This document shows, in pieces, positions 7,009 through 15,731 of a stretch of DNA of 64,000 bases. Positions within the stretch are counted from its first letter, which is position 1. Each line of letters begins with the position of its first letter. This DNA comes from Canibacter zhuwentaonis. GTDB lineage: Bacteria; Actinomycetota; Actinomycetes; Actinomycetales; Microbacteriaceae. The notes beneath the pieces are model-generated. The model was not told the origin of the DNA. It did not search any database and was given only the letters and a program-made list of their open reading frames with translations. Position numbers and translations under genes: made by a program. The stretch lies in the NCBI RefSeq assembly GCF_018531125.1, contig NZ_JAHDSY010000001.1, one strand, 5' to 3'.

Positions 7009-7611
7009 CTAGCGTCGCGCAAGATTTGGAAATGCGCGATGCACAGCCAGCGCAATAAACACGCTGAGCAGGCATTTAACCAGATCACCTGGCACATAAA
7101 CCAGGGCAGCGGCAAGGGCTGTGGGCAGCTCAAGGTGAGCATTAATTACTAGCCCGGCAACGCCAAACACCTGAATTACAGCAAACCCTGCGAGCGCGGC
7201 CAGCGCAAAAATCGCAGCTCGCGCAAAGCCTGAAACCTGTTTGCGCAAAGCCGTATACGCGAGCGCACCCGCTGCCAACGCGCCTGGAATAAACCCGAGA
7301 AGATAGCCAAAAGAGGGGACCGCCACCGTGCCAAATCCGCCCCGCCCGCCGGAGAATATCGGCAGCCCAATTAGCCCGGCGAGCACATATAGCGTTGTTG
7401 CTAGCAGTGCACGCTTGCCGCCCAGCACAAGAGCTGCGGTATAAACCGCGAGTGTTTGCAGCGTGATTGGCACGGCAACGGATCCGATGGGCACGGCTGG
7501 CAGAATCGCGCAGACAGCAATAAAAGCCGCAAAAACAGCGACCAGAGCTAGGTTTTTAGCGGGATTTACGGTTATTTTTAGAGGGCGCACAGCGACCGGT
7601 TTTGAAGTCAT
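7009..7611 (-). CDS. bioY: Biotin transporter substrate-binding subunit BioY
   Basis: Integral membrane S component that binds biotin. The 200-residue protein has six hydrophobic helices and typical BioY segments: IGSVAVPITLQTLAV in the first half, LYVLAGLIGLPIFSGGRGG, the PSFGYLLGF block, and YVPGDLVKCL near the end. ATG 7611 is chosen; a TTG at 7647 in the same frame would add 12 residues. The segment before ATG 7611 contains TTACA-AC-TGTAA, a small inverted repeat that might be a regulator site. First gene of bioY-bioM-bioN. Confidence 0.93.
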   Translation of the reverse strand: MTSKPVAVRPLKITVNPAKNLALVAVFAAFIAVCAILPAVPIGSVAVPITLQTLAVYTAALVLGGKRALLATTLYVLAGLIGLPIFSGGRGGFGTVAVPSFGYLLGFIPGALAAGALAYTALRKQVSGFARAAIFALAALAGFAVIQVFGVAGLVINAHLELPTALAAALVYVPGDLVKCLLSVFIALAVHRAFPNLARR

Positions 7612-7650
7612 ACTTACAACTGTAAACAATTTTGCTGTGCTGTTCAAGAG

Positions 7651-7833
7651 CTATTTTTACGCTGCCCGAAGCCGGGCTGATAAAGTGCTGATCAGGGGTT
7701 GATTTATGCTGTCGAGAGCTGCGCGGCTAAAGCGTTATTCGGAGGTGAATTTTACGCTCCCAGAAGCCCTGTTGATAAAGCACTATTTAAAAGCTGTTTT
7801 TACGCTGCCCGAAGCCGGGCTGATAAAGTTCTG
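7651..7833. repeat. Three-copy direct repeat upstream of bioY
   Basis: A 40-bp unit at 7651-7690 recurs at 7794-7833 with 38 of 40 bases identical (core GCTGCCCGAAGCCGGGCTGA). A diverged copy lies between them at about 7747-7784, and a weaker echo near 7910-7940. The core CCCGAAGCCGGG is partly self-complementary. The repeats lie in the gap between the divergent bioY and the helicase gene; no ORF covers them. Confidence 0.8.
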
Positions 7834-7984
7834 TTCGTGAGCAGATTCTAAACTGCCAGAAACCGCTCGAGCGCTGCGCTGTCAAAACGCGCTGCCAAAA
7901 AGCGAATTTACACTCTGAAACAGGGGCTAGCAAGAAGCTCACTAACAGCTGAAATTGCAGAGTCCTAATTTGAGGGTAGAATTG

Positions 7985-8025
7985 TTTATCTCAAAAATGG
8001 CGGGCATTTATCTTAAAATAGCGGG
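7985..8025. repeat. Direct repeat just upstream of the SF2 helicase
   Basis: TTTATCTCAAAAATGGCGGG (7985-8004) is followed by TTTATCTTAAAATAGCGGG (8007-8025), about 20 bp per copy with three differences. The second copy overlaps the region where the helicase promoter and Shine-Dalgarno (GGGGGTGA) lie, so it may be a regulator site pair. Confidence 0.6.
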
Positions 8026-8035
8026 GGTGAAATAG

Positions 8036-9835
8036 TTGCAGCAGGACAGATTACACGCTGCTGGCACCTTTGCGGCAGAGCACCTACCTCCCGCATACCC
8101 CGAACGCGCGGCGTGGGGCACCGCACAAACTCTGCGCGCCTGGCAAGAAGAGGCTATTAATCACTACCTCGTCAAACAGCCGCAGGACTTTCTGGCTGCG
8201 GCCACGCCCGGCGCAGGCAAAACAACTTTTGCGCTGCGCCTTGCTGCAATTTTACGCTCGAATAACACTGTTTCGCAGATTATTGTGGTCGCGCCAACCG
8301 AGCACCTAAAAACGCAGTGGGCGGATGCGGCGGCGCGAGCCGCGATCCGCCTCAATCCCAACTATAGCAACGGTCAGGGGCTTAACTACGGGCACGAGTA
8401 TCACGGCATCGTGGTCACCTATGCGCAGGTTGCAATGCAGCCGGTGCTGCACCGGCTGATCACAGAGGGCGCGCCAACCCTGGTAATTCTTGACGAGGTG
8501 CATCACGGCGGTGACGCGCTGAGCTGGGGAGAAGCGATTATGGAGGCGTACGCAACCGCGCAGCGGCGGCTGTTACTGACGGGCACGCCGTTTCGTTCCG
8601 ATGACGCGCAGATTCCCTTTGTGACCTACGAGCCGCGCGAAGACGGCAGCAGGGTTTCTGCAACCGACTATGACTATGGCTACGGGCGGGCGCTGGCGGA
8701 TGGGGTTGTGCGACCCGTTATTTTTATGAGCTATGCTGGCAAAATGCGCTGGCAGAGCACAGCGGGTGAAGAGATGACCGCCAGGCTCGGTGAGGGCAAT
8801 ACAAAAGACATTACGAATCAGGCGTGGCGCACCGCGCTTGATCCCGCTGGCGAGTGGATCAGCTCGGTGCTAGCGTCTGCGCACAGGCGCTTGCTAGAGG
8901 TGCGCCAGCACGTGCCGGATGCGGGCGGGCTTGTGATTGCGACGGATCACGCAACAGCGCGCGCTTACGCGAGCATTTTGCGGGAAATAACAGGCGAAGA
9001 ACCCGTTCTTGTGCTCTCTGATGACCCGAGCGCGTCACGGCGAATAACAGATTTTAGCGGTGCTAAAAGTTTTTGGATGGTTGCTGTGCGCATGATTTCT
9101 GAGGGGGTTGATGTGCCGCGCTTGGCTGTTGGAGTGTATGCAACAAGCTCTGCAACACCGCTGTTTTTTGCGCAGGCTGTGGGGCGTTTTGTGCGCAGTC
9201 GTAGGCGAGGTGAGGTTGCAACGGTTTTTATTCCGAACGTGCCGCAGCTTATGCAGCTGGCGGCGCAGTTGGAAAAAGCACGCGATCATGTTTTAGATCT
9301 TGCCAAGGGAGCGCAGGAGCTGCTCGATGCTGAGCAGCAACTTATTGACGCCGCCAACAGAGAGGAGCTGGTGGCGGATGCGCTAAGCGGCGGCGGTTAC
9401 GAGTATAAGGCCTTAGCCAGTGACGCTCACTTTGCAAGAGCTGTTTATAACGGCGCGGATTTTGGCGGGTACGCGGAGATTGCTAGCGAAGAAGAGCTTG
9501 ATTTCTTGGGGCTGCCCGGAATTTTAGAAACTTCCGAGGTGAAACAGCTGCTGCTGCAGCGACAGGCGCGGCAGGCAAAGCGCGCCGCACAGAAACAGGG
9601 CTTGAGCGAGTATCCGCCGCCCCGGGCACAGCACCCCGAAGCCGTGCACCGTACGATTAAAGAGCAGCGGCAACTGTTACACAAAATCGTTAGTATACAC
9701 GCGCGCACCAGCGGGCAGCCGCACAGCGCTGTGCACGCGCAAATCAGGCGGATCTGTGGCGGCCCGGAGGTTGCAAAAGCCAGTGTTACGCAGTTACAGG
9801 CGCGGATTAAATATTTGCGCACGCTAATAAAGTAG
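8036..9835 (+). CDS. SF2 DEAD/DEAH-type helicase
   Basis: Predicted ATP-dependent helicase or translocase of an actinobacterial superfamily 2 group; the substrate is unknown. Motifs in the 599-residue protein: Walker A TPGAGKT (57-63), DEVHH motif II (153-157), LTGTPFR motif III (181-187), a second RecA domain with ISEGVDVP and motif VI QAVGRFVRSRRRG near 390-400, and a helical Gln/Ala/Arg-rich C-terminus with no further domain I can name. TTG start at 8036, supported by GGGGGTGA 6 nt upstream. ligA follows 9 bp later, suggesting a repair or replication role. Confidence 0.88.
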   Translation: MQQDRLHAAGTFAAEHLPPAYPERAAWGTAQTLRAWQEEAINHYLVKQPQDFLAAATPGAGKTTFALRLAAILRSNNTVSQIIVVAPTEHLKTQWADAAARAAIRLNPNYSNGQGLNYGHEYHGIVVTYAQVAMQPVLHRLITEGAPTLVILDEVHHGGDALSWGEAIMEAYATAQRRLLLTGTPFRSDDAQIPFVTYEPREDGSRVSATDYDYGYGRALADGVVRPVIFMSYAGKMRWQSTAGEEMTARLGEGNTKDITNQAWRTALDPAGEWISSVLASAHRRLLEVRQHVPDAGGLVIATDHATARAYASILREITGEEPVLVLSDDPSASRRITDFSGAKSFWMVAVRMISEGVDVPRLAVGVYATSSATPLFFAQAVGRFVRSRRRGEVATVFIPNVPQLMQLAAQLEKARDHVLDLAKGAQELLDAEQQLIDAANREELVADALSGGGYEYKALASDAHFARAVYNGADFGGYAEIASEEELDFLGLPGILETSEVKQLLLQRQARQAKRAAQKQGLSEYPPPRAQHPEAVHRTIKEQRQLLHKIVSIHARTSGQPHSAVHAQIRRICGGPEVAKASVTQLQARIKYLRTLIK

Positions 9836-9844
9836 GGTTTTATT

Positions 9845-12304
9845 GTGAGTGAAATACTAGAATCAGAGGGTGCTGAGTTTGCGCGTGCGCAGCAGGTGGT
9901 TGCGGAGCTTAGAGAGGTTTTGCGCAGCAGCAGTGAGGCGTACTACGGCGATGGTGAGAGTACACTGTCTGATACTGAGTATGATCAAAAACTGTCGGAT
10001 CTTAAAAGCCTAGAAGCGCGGTATCCGCAGCTGAGCAGCCAGGATAGCCCGACTCAGACAGTTGGTGCAAATCCGCAAAAAACGGGCTTTGCACCGCACA
10101 CTCACCGGCAAAAAATGCTCAGCCTTGATAACGTTTTCAGCCTTGACGAGTTTACCGTGTGGACGCAAAAAACCGCTAAAACGCTGGCGAGTGCGGGTGC
10201 TGGCGTGGCTGGTACAGGCACGGGCGCAGATAGTGTGGGTGCGGATGGCGCAGGCACGGATAGCGCGAGCGCAGGTGCGAGCGTGCTGGCAGCGGCTGCC
10301 GGCACCTGCTCAGCTGCGACGGATGCGCACTGGCTCACCGAACTTAAAATTGACGGGCTGGCAGTTAGCCTGAGCTACCGCAGGGGCGAGCTAGTTACCG
10401 CAGCAACTCGCGGTGATGGAAGCACCGGCGAAGATATTACCGCTAACGCGCAGTATATAAACGCGATTCCTAAGCGCTTGGGCGGCGCTAATCTGCCAGA
10501 TTTTTTTGAGGTGCGCGGTGAGATTTTTATTACCAAAACAGATTTTCAGCGCCTTAACGAAGAGCAGCTTAAAATGCAGCAGGAATACACAGACAGGCTC
10601 AAGCGTGAGGGCAAGACGGTGCCTTTAAATCCGCGGTTTGCGCAGTTCGCGAATGCCAGAAATACAGCGGCGGGGATCATCCGCCAGCTTACCAATAATA
10701 AAAAAAACGCGGAGCTTGCACTGATGCGGCAGCGGCTCGCCTCGCTGTCTCTGTACGTGCATGGCATTGGCGCGTGGGATGGTGAGGTGCGGCAGCAGTC
10801 TGAGGTGTATCAGTTGCTCAAGCAGTGGGGGCTGCCAGTGTCGCCGCACAACCGGGTTTGTGACACCGCCGGGGTGCTGGAATACATTGCATCGTATGGC
10901 GCAAATCGTGACGCTGTTGAGCACGATATTGACGGTGTTGTAATAAAGGTAAACAGTGTAGCACAGCAGCGTGCGCTGGGCGAAACCAGCCGGGCTCCGC
11001 GCTGGGCGATTGCCTATAAGTATCCGCCCGAGCAGGTGCACACAAGGCTGCTCGATATTAGAGTGGGGGTTGGGCGCACTGGCAGGGTGACGCCGTATGC
11101 GGTGCTGGAACCGGTTTCTGTTGCCGGGTCGACAGTGAGTTCGGCAACGCTGCACAACCAAGATGTGGTGCGCGCAAAGGGTGTTTTAATAGGCGACACG
11201 GTTGTGCTGCGCAAGGCGGGTGATGTGATACCCGAGATTTTAGGCGCGGTGTTTAGCACCCGCACCGGCGACGAGGTGCAGTGGCAGATGCCAGCAGATT
11301 GCCCCGAGTGCGGCAGCGAGCTGACACAGATGAAAGCGGGGGATGTTGATTTAAGATGCCCTAACGCGCGCTCCTGCCCCGCGCAGATCGCCGGCAGAAT
11401 AGAATATATCGGATCACGGAAGGTGCTTGATATTGAGGCTTTGGGGCAGGTTGCGGCGCGAGCTCTAACAAACCCGCTGCCGCCGCTGCCGCCGCTTCTT
11501 ACGAGCGAAGCTGAGCTTTTTAACATAACGGCGGAGCAGTTAATGCCGCTCGCGGTTGCGAAGCTTGACCCAACAACTGGTCTGCCAGTTTATGACGAAA
11601 ACGGCGAAATAGTTTTTTCAATGCCGTTCCAGCGCGTTGCAATGCGCTATCCCGAGCTCGGGAGCACAGATGTTGTCGGGGAGGGCGCTAAAACAGTGCG
11701 CCGCACAAAATCGGTGCGTGCTGTTGTGCCGTCAAAAACGGCTGAAAAACTAGTTGAGCAGTTGCAAGCTGCTAAGCAAAAACCGCTGTGGCGGTTGTTG
11801 GCGGCGCTGGGGATCCGCCATGTCGGCCCTGTTGTAGCGCGCGATATAGCGGATCATTTCGGCTCCTTTGACGCTATTTTTAACGCCACAGAGGAGCAGC
11901 TAGCAGAAGTTGAGGGGGTTGCTGTTGGCACGGCGCGCTCGATTATTTCGTGGTACGAAGTTGAGTGGCACCGGGAGATAATCGAGTGCTGGCGTGCTAG
12001 CGGAGTGCTGCTGAGTGCGCCGCAGAAAGATGAGACCGCGCAAAAATCTGCGGTTTTGGCGGGGCTCTCAATCGTTGTAACTGGCACACTCGAGGGCTAT
12101 ACTCGCGAGTCGGCAAAAGCGGCGCTTATTGCCGCCGGTGCAAAAGCTGCGGGCTCTGTTTCTAAAAACACTGATTTTGTTGTTGCGGGCGAAAGCGCCG
12201 GCAGCAAACTTAAAAAAGCAGAGCAGTTGGGGGTGCCGGTGTTAAACGCGGCGCAGTTTGAGATCTTGCTTAAGCAGGGGGTTGCCGGGTTGGGCGCGGC
12301 TTAA
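9845..12304 (+). CDS. ligA: NAD-dependent DNA ligase
   Basis: Seals nicks using NAD+. The domain order is complete: domain Ia (YYGDGESTLSDTEYD), nucleotidyltransferase with catalytic Lys168 in ELKIDG, OB fold, a four-Cys zinc finger (CPECG ... CPNARSC) near residues 488-512, HhH region, and a C-terminal BRCT domain. At 819 residues it is long. About 50 extra residues at 113-160, rich in Ala, Gly, Thr, Ser and Asp, lie between domain Ia and the catalytic lysine. A second extra block around 540-610 resembles one seen in other Micrococcales ligases. GTG start, 9 bp after the helicase gene. Confidence 0.97.
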   Translation: MSEILESEGAEFARAQQVVAELREVLRSSSEAYYGDGESTLSDTEYDQKLSDLKSLEARYPQLSSQDSPTQTVGANPQKTGFAPHTHRQKMLSLDNVFSLDEFTVWTQKTAKTLASAGAGVAGTGTGADSVGADGAGTDSASAGASVLAAAAGTCSAATDAHWLTELKIDGLAVSLSYRRGELVTAATRGDGSTGEDITANAQYINAIPKRLGGANLPDFFEVRGEIFITKTDFQRLNEEQLKMQQEYTDRLKREGKTVPLNPRFAQFANARNTAAGIIRQLTNNKKNAELALMRQRLASLSLYVHGIGAWDGEVRQQSEVYQLLKQWGLPVSPHNRVCDTAGVLEYIASYGANRDAVEHDIDGVVIKVNSVAQQRALGETSRAPRWAIAYKYPPEQVHTRLLDIRVGVGRTGRVTPYAVLEPVSVAGSTVSSATLHNQDVVRAKGVLIGDTVVLRKAGDVIPEILGAVFSTRTGDEVQWQMPADCPECGSELTQMKAGDVDLRCPNARSCPAQIAGRIEYIGSRKVLDIEALGQVAARALTNPLPPLPPLLTSEAELFNITAEQLMPLAVAKLDPTTGLPVYDENGEIVFSMPFQRVAMRYPELGSTDVVGEGAKTVRRTKSVRAVVPSKTAEKLVEQLQAAKQKPLWRLLAALGIRHVGPVVARDIADHFGSFDAIFNATEEQLAEVEGVAVGTARSIISWYEVEWHREIIECWRASGVLLSAPQKDETAQKSAVLAGLSIVVTGTLEGYTRESAKAALIAAGAKAAGSVSKNTDFVVAGESAGSKLKKAEQLGVPVLNAAQFEILLKQGVAGLGAA

Positions 12305-12383
12305 AAACACGATCAGCGGATATAAACTTCGCAACGGTAGAATTGAAGGGTAGATTTTTTGGATTTGAGAGACAGTGGAAATA

Positions 12384-12692
12384 ATGTCAGATAATACCGT
12401 AATTACGAGTGAAACGGTTGAGCATATTGCAGGGCTTGCCCACATCGCTTTAACACCAGAAGAAACGGAAAATTACGCCGCCGAGCTGACGCAAATACTT
12501 AGTGCGATCGCTAAAATCAGTGAGGTTGCATCCGCTGATGTGCCACCGACGAGTCATCCTGTGGCACTTGTTAACGTAACCCGCCCTGATGAGGTGCGTG
12601 ATGTGCTAACACAGCAAGAGGCACTGCAGAATGCCCCGGCTAGCGCTGCGGGTAAGTTCCAGGTCACCGCTATTTTGGGGGAGGAGCAGTAA
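12384..12692 (+). CDS. gatC: Asp-tRNA(Asn)/Glu-tRNA(Gln) amidotransferase subunit C
   Basis: Small stabilising subunit of the GatCAB complex that converts Glu-tRNA(Gln) or Asp-tRNA(Asn) to the amide. About 102 residues with the typical VEHIAGLAHIALTPEE start and the VTRPDEV segment. I favour ATG 12384; GTG 12375 in the same frame is possible. Its stop overlaps the gatA start (TAATG), giving the normal gatC-gatA-gatB operon. Confidence 0.93.
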   Translation: MSDNTVITSETVEHIAGLAHIALTPEETENYAAELTQILSAIAKISEVASADVPPTSHPVALVNVTRPDEVRDVLTQQEALQNAPASAAGKFQVTAILGEEQ

Positions 12693-14221
12693 TGAGCGCG
12701 GAATACACTAAATTAACAGCGGCAGAACTGGCAGCGGGGCTTGCTGCCGGTGATTTCAGCGCGGCAGAGGTAACAGCTGCGCACCTTGCGCAGATTGAGG
12801 CCACAAACGATACGCTGAACTCGTTTTTGTGCACCAACGATGCGGCGCTAGAAACCGCGCGCAAAATCGACGAGCGCCGCGCTGCCGGCGAGCAGCTCGC
12901 AGAGCTTGCGGGCGTGCCGCTTGCGGTTAAAGACGTGCTGGTAACAACGGATATGCCGAGCACCTCCGGGTCAAAAATTCTAGCGGGCTATATGTCCCCG
13001 TTTGATGCGACCGTTGTTGCAAAAGCGCGCCGCGCGGGGCTTGTGCTGCTCGGTAAAACCAATATGGACGAGTTCGCAATGGGCTCGTCGAACGAAAACT
13101 CCGCCTACGGTTCGGTTAAAAACCCGTGGCAAACAGATTGCGTTCCTGGCGGATCGGGCGGCGGATCCGCTGCTGCAGTTGCCGCGTTCCAAGCTCCGCT
13201 AGCACTCGGCAGCGACACGGGCGGATCGATCCGCCAGCCAGCCGCTCTAACGGGCTCGGTCGGGGTTAAGCCGACGTACGGCGCGGTGAGCAGGTACGGC
13301 GCGATTGCGATGGCATCTTCGCTCGACCAGATCGGTCCGTGCGCGCGTACGGTGCTCGATGCCGGGCTGCTGCAGGATGTTATCGCAGGTCACGACTGGC
13401 ACGACGCAACCTCACTGCGGCACGACTGGGTTTCTATGGCGCAGGCGGCGCGCGAGGGTGCGGCTACAGGGTCGCTTAAGGGCGTAAAAATAGGTGTTGT
13501 TAAAGAGCTTATTTCTGAATCGCACACGCAGACGGGAGTGCTGCAAAACTTTAATGCCGCGCTTGAGCTTGCGGCGCGCGAGGGCGCTGAAATTGTGCCC
13601 ATTACGGCAAAACACTTTGAGTATGCGGTGGCAGCCTATTATCTGATTATGCCAGCTGAGGTGTCATCTAACCTTGCTCGCTACGATTCTGTGCGGTTTG
13701 GAATGCGAGTTGACGCGGCATCCGGTGACACGGTTGCCGATGTTATGAGCAAAACTCGCGCGGCGGGCTTTGGCAGCGAGGTTAAACGCCGCATTATTCT
13801 GGGCACTTACGCGCTTTCGGCGGGCTACTACGATGCTTATTACGGCACCGCGCAGCGGGTGCGAACCCTTGTGCAGCGTGATTTCAACGAGGCTTTTGCG
13901 CAGGTGGATGTGCTGGCAGCGCCAACCTCCAATACAACCGCGTGGCATCTGGGTGAGCGGACGGCGGATCCGATGCAGAACTATCTTAACGACGCAACAA
14001 CAATTCCTGCTAACCTGGCTGGAGTGCCGGGCATTAGCGTGCCGATCGGGCTTGCGGCAGAAGATAATATGCCGGTTGGTTTGCAGCTGATGGCGCCGCA
14101 GTATGAGGACGCCAGGCTCTACAAGACCGGCGCGGCGTTTGAGAGGTTAATTGCAGCACGAGACGGAAAAATGTTTTGGCAGCGAATGCCTGCGCTGCAG
14201 AGTGTGAAAGCGGGGGCATAA
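12692..14221 (+). CDS. gatA: Asp-tRNA(Asn)/Glu-tRNA(Gln) amidotransferase subunit A
   Basis: Glutaminase subunit that frees ammonia for the GatB active site. The 509-residue protein has the amidase signature: catalytic Lys in PLAVKDVLVT, the KTNMDEFAMGSSNENSAYG block, the Gly/Ser loop PGGSGGGSAAAVAA with cis-Ser, and the nucleophile Ser in GSDTGGSIRQPA. All Ser-Ser-Lys triad residues are present. It overlaps gatC by one base and sits 1 bp before gatB. Confidence 0.97.
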   Translation: MSAEYTKLTAAELAAGLAAGDFSAAEVTAAHLAQIEATNDTLNSFLCTNDAALETARKIDERRAAGEQLAELAGVPLAVKDVLVTTDMPSTSGSKILAGYMSPFDATVVAKARRAGLVLLGKTNMDEFAMGSSNENSAYGSVKNPWQTDCVPGGSGGGSAAAVAAFQAPLALGSDTGGSIRQPAALTGSVGVKPTYGAVSRYGAIAMASSLDQIGPCARTVLDAGLLQDVIAGHDWHDATSLRHDWVSMAQAAREGAATGSLKGVKIGVVKELISESHTQTGVLQNFNAALELAAREGAEIVPITAKHFEYAVAAYYLIMPAEVSSNLARYDSVRFGMRVDAASGDTVADVMSKTRAAGFGSEVKRRIILGTYALSAGYYDAYYGTAQRVRTLVQRDFNEAFAQVDVLAAPTSNTTAWHLGERTADPMQNYLNDATTIPANLAGVPGISVPIGLAAEDNMPVGLQLMAPQYEDARLYKTGAAFERLIAARDGKMFWQRMPALQSVKAGA

Positions 14222-14222
14222 A

Positions 14223-15725
14223 ATGGCTAAAACAAAACTAATGGATTTTGACAAAGCACTGGAACTGTTTGAGCCGGTTATCGGTCTTGAAGTGCATGTT
14301 GAGCTGAATACAAAAACTAAAATGTTTTCTGCCGCACCCAACTTTTTTGGAGGCGACCCCAACACAAACGTAACACCTGTGTGCCTGGGGCTGCCCGGAA
14401 CCCTGCCGGTTGTTAACGAAAAAGCCGTTAAATCTGCGATTAGTCTGGGGCTTGCGCTGGGCTGCGAAATTGCCGAACACAGCGGGTTTGCGCGGAAAAA
14501 CTATTTCTACCCCGATATGGCGAAAGACTATCAAATTTCGCAGTACGACGATCCGATCGCGTTTAACGGCAGCGTTGAAATTGAGCTTTCTAACGGGCGG
14601 GTTGTGCACGTTGAAATTGAGCGCGCGCACATGGAAGAAGATGCCGGTAAATTAACACACGAGGGCGGCGCAACCGGGCGAATTCAGGGGGCCACACACT
14701 CCGCTGTTGACTACAACCGCGGTGGTATTCCGCTTGTTGAAATTGTGACCCGTCCCGTGTTCGGGGGCGAAGCAGACACCCCCGAGATTGCGGCAGAGTA
14801 TGTTTCCACGATCCGCGAGATTGTGAAGGGTTTGGGTATTTCTGAGGCGCGCATGGAGCGCGGTAATATCCGCTGCGATGCTAATGTGTCACTGCGCCCA
14901 CGCGGTGAAAGCAAGCTCGGCACTCGCACCGAAACTAAAAACGTAAACTCGCTGCGTTCCATTGAGCGCGCGGTGCGGTTTGAGATTCAGCGCCAGGCGC
15001 AGATTCTCGCCAGCGGCGGCACGATTCTGCAGGAAACCCGCCACTGGCACGAAGACACCGGCGAAACCTCTGCCGGGCGCGTAAAATCTGATGCGGATGA
15101 TTACCGGTATTTCCCAGAGCCTGATCTTGCGCCGCTGCAACCTTCTCGTGAACTGGTTGCGAGCCTGCGCGCGGCTCTGCCAGAGCATCCCACGCTGCGC
15201 AGAAGAAGACTGCGAGCGGAGTGGGAGTTCACAGCTCTTGAGTTCCGCGATGTTGTTAATGCGGGGCTGCTGGACGCGGTTGCGGATACGGTTGCCGCGG
15301 GTGTAACCCCGGCGGCAGCGCGCAAATGGTGGACGGGTGAAATCAGCCGTATTGCCAACGAGCGCGGGGTGCCAGCAACCGAGCTGATATCGGTGCAGCA
15401 GCTTACAGAGGTTGTTGAGCTGGTAACAGCGGGCACACTGAACGACAAACTGGCGCGTGAGGTAATCGGCGCGATTATCACGGGAGAAGGCAGCGCCGCC
15501 GAGATCGTTACGGCGCGCTCGCTTGCAATAGTCTCCGACGACAGCGCTCTAACGGCGGCAATTGACGAGGCGCTGCAAGCGCAGCCGGATGTTTTGCAGA
15601 AAATCCGCGACGGCAAAGTGCAGGCGGCGGGCGCTATTATCGGCGCGGTTATGAAAGCAATGCGCGGGCAGGCGGATGCCGCTCGCGTGCGTGAACTGGT
15701 GCTAGAGCGCGCACAAGAGCTGTAA
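14223..15725 (+). CDS. gatB: Asp-tRNA(Asn)/Glu-tRNA(Gln) amidotransferase subunit B
   Basis: Kinase/transamidase subunit that phosphorylates the tRNA-bound acid and amidates it. The 500-residue sequence opens with FEPVIGLEVHVEL, carries the KNYFYPDMAKDYQISQYD and MEEDAGKLTHE blocks and NRGGIPLVEIVT, and ends with the helical tail domain (YqeY-like) at about 345-500. Length is normal for the family. It is the last gene of gatCAB; dinB begins 6 bp downstream. Confidence 0.97.
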   Translation: MAKTKLMDFDKALELFEPVIGLEVHVELNTKTKMFSAAPNFFGGDPNTNVTPVCLGLPGTLPVVNEKAVKSAISLGLALGCEIAEHSGFARKNYFYPDMAKDYQISQYDDPIAFNGSVEIELSNGRVVHVEIERAHMEEDAGKLTHEGGATGRIQGATHSAVDYNRGGIPLVEIVTRPVFGGEADTPEIAAEYVSTIREIVKGLGISEARMERGNIRCDANVSLRPRGESKLGTRTETKNVNSLRSIERAVRFEIQRQAQILASGGTILQETRHWHEDTGETSAGRVKSDADDYRYFPEPDLAPLQPSRELVASLRAALPEHPTLRRRRLRAEWEFTALEFRDVVNAGLLDAVADTVAAGVTPAAARKWWTGEISRIANERGVPATELISVQQLTEVVELVTAGTLNDKLAREVIGAIITGEGSAAEIVTARSLAIVSDDSALTAAIDEALQAQPDVLQKIRDGKVQAAGAIIGAVMKAMRGQADAARVRELVLERAQEL

Positions 15726-15731
15726 AAAGCA

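Noticed and set aside
7651..7833. CRISPR array
   Set aside because: Only two to three copies with unequal spacing and a diverged middle copy; no cas genes.
13390..13602. Numerous open frames antisense to housekeeping genes, such as this one in gatA
   Set aside because: They are shadows of codon bias in the real gene and match no family; the same holds for antisense frames in ligA, gatB, carB and pheT.
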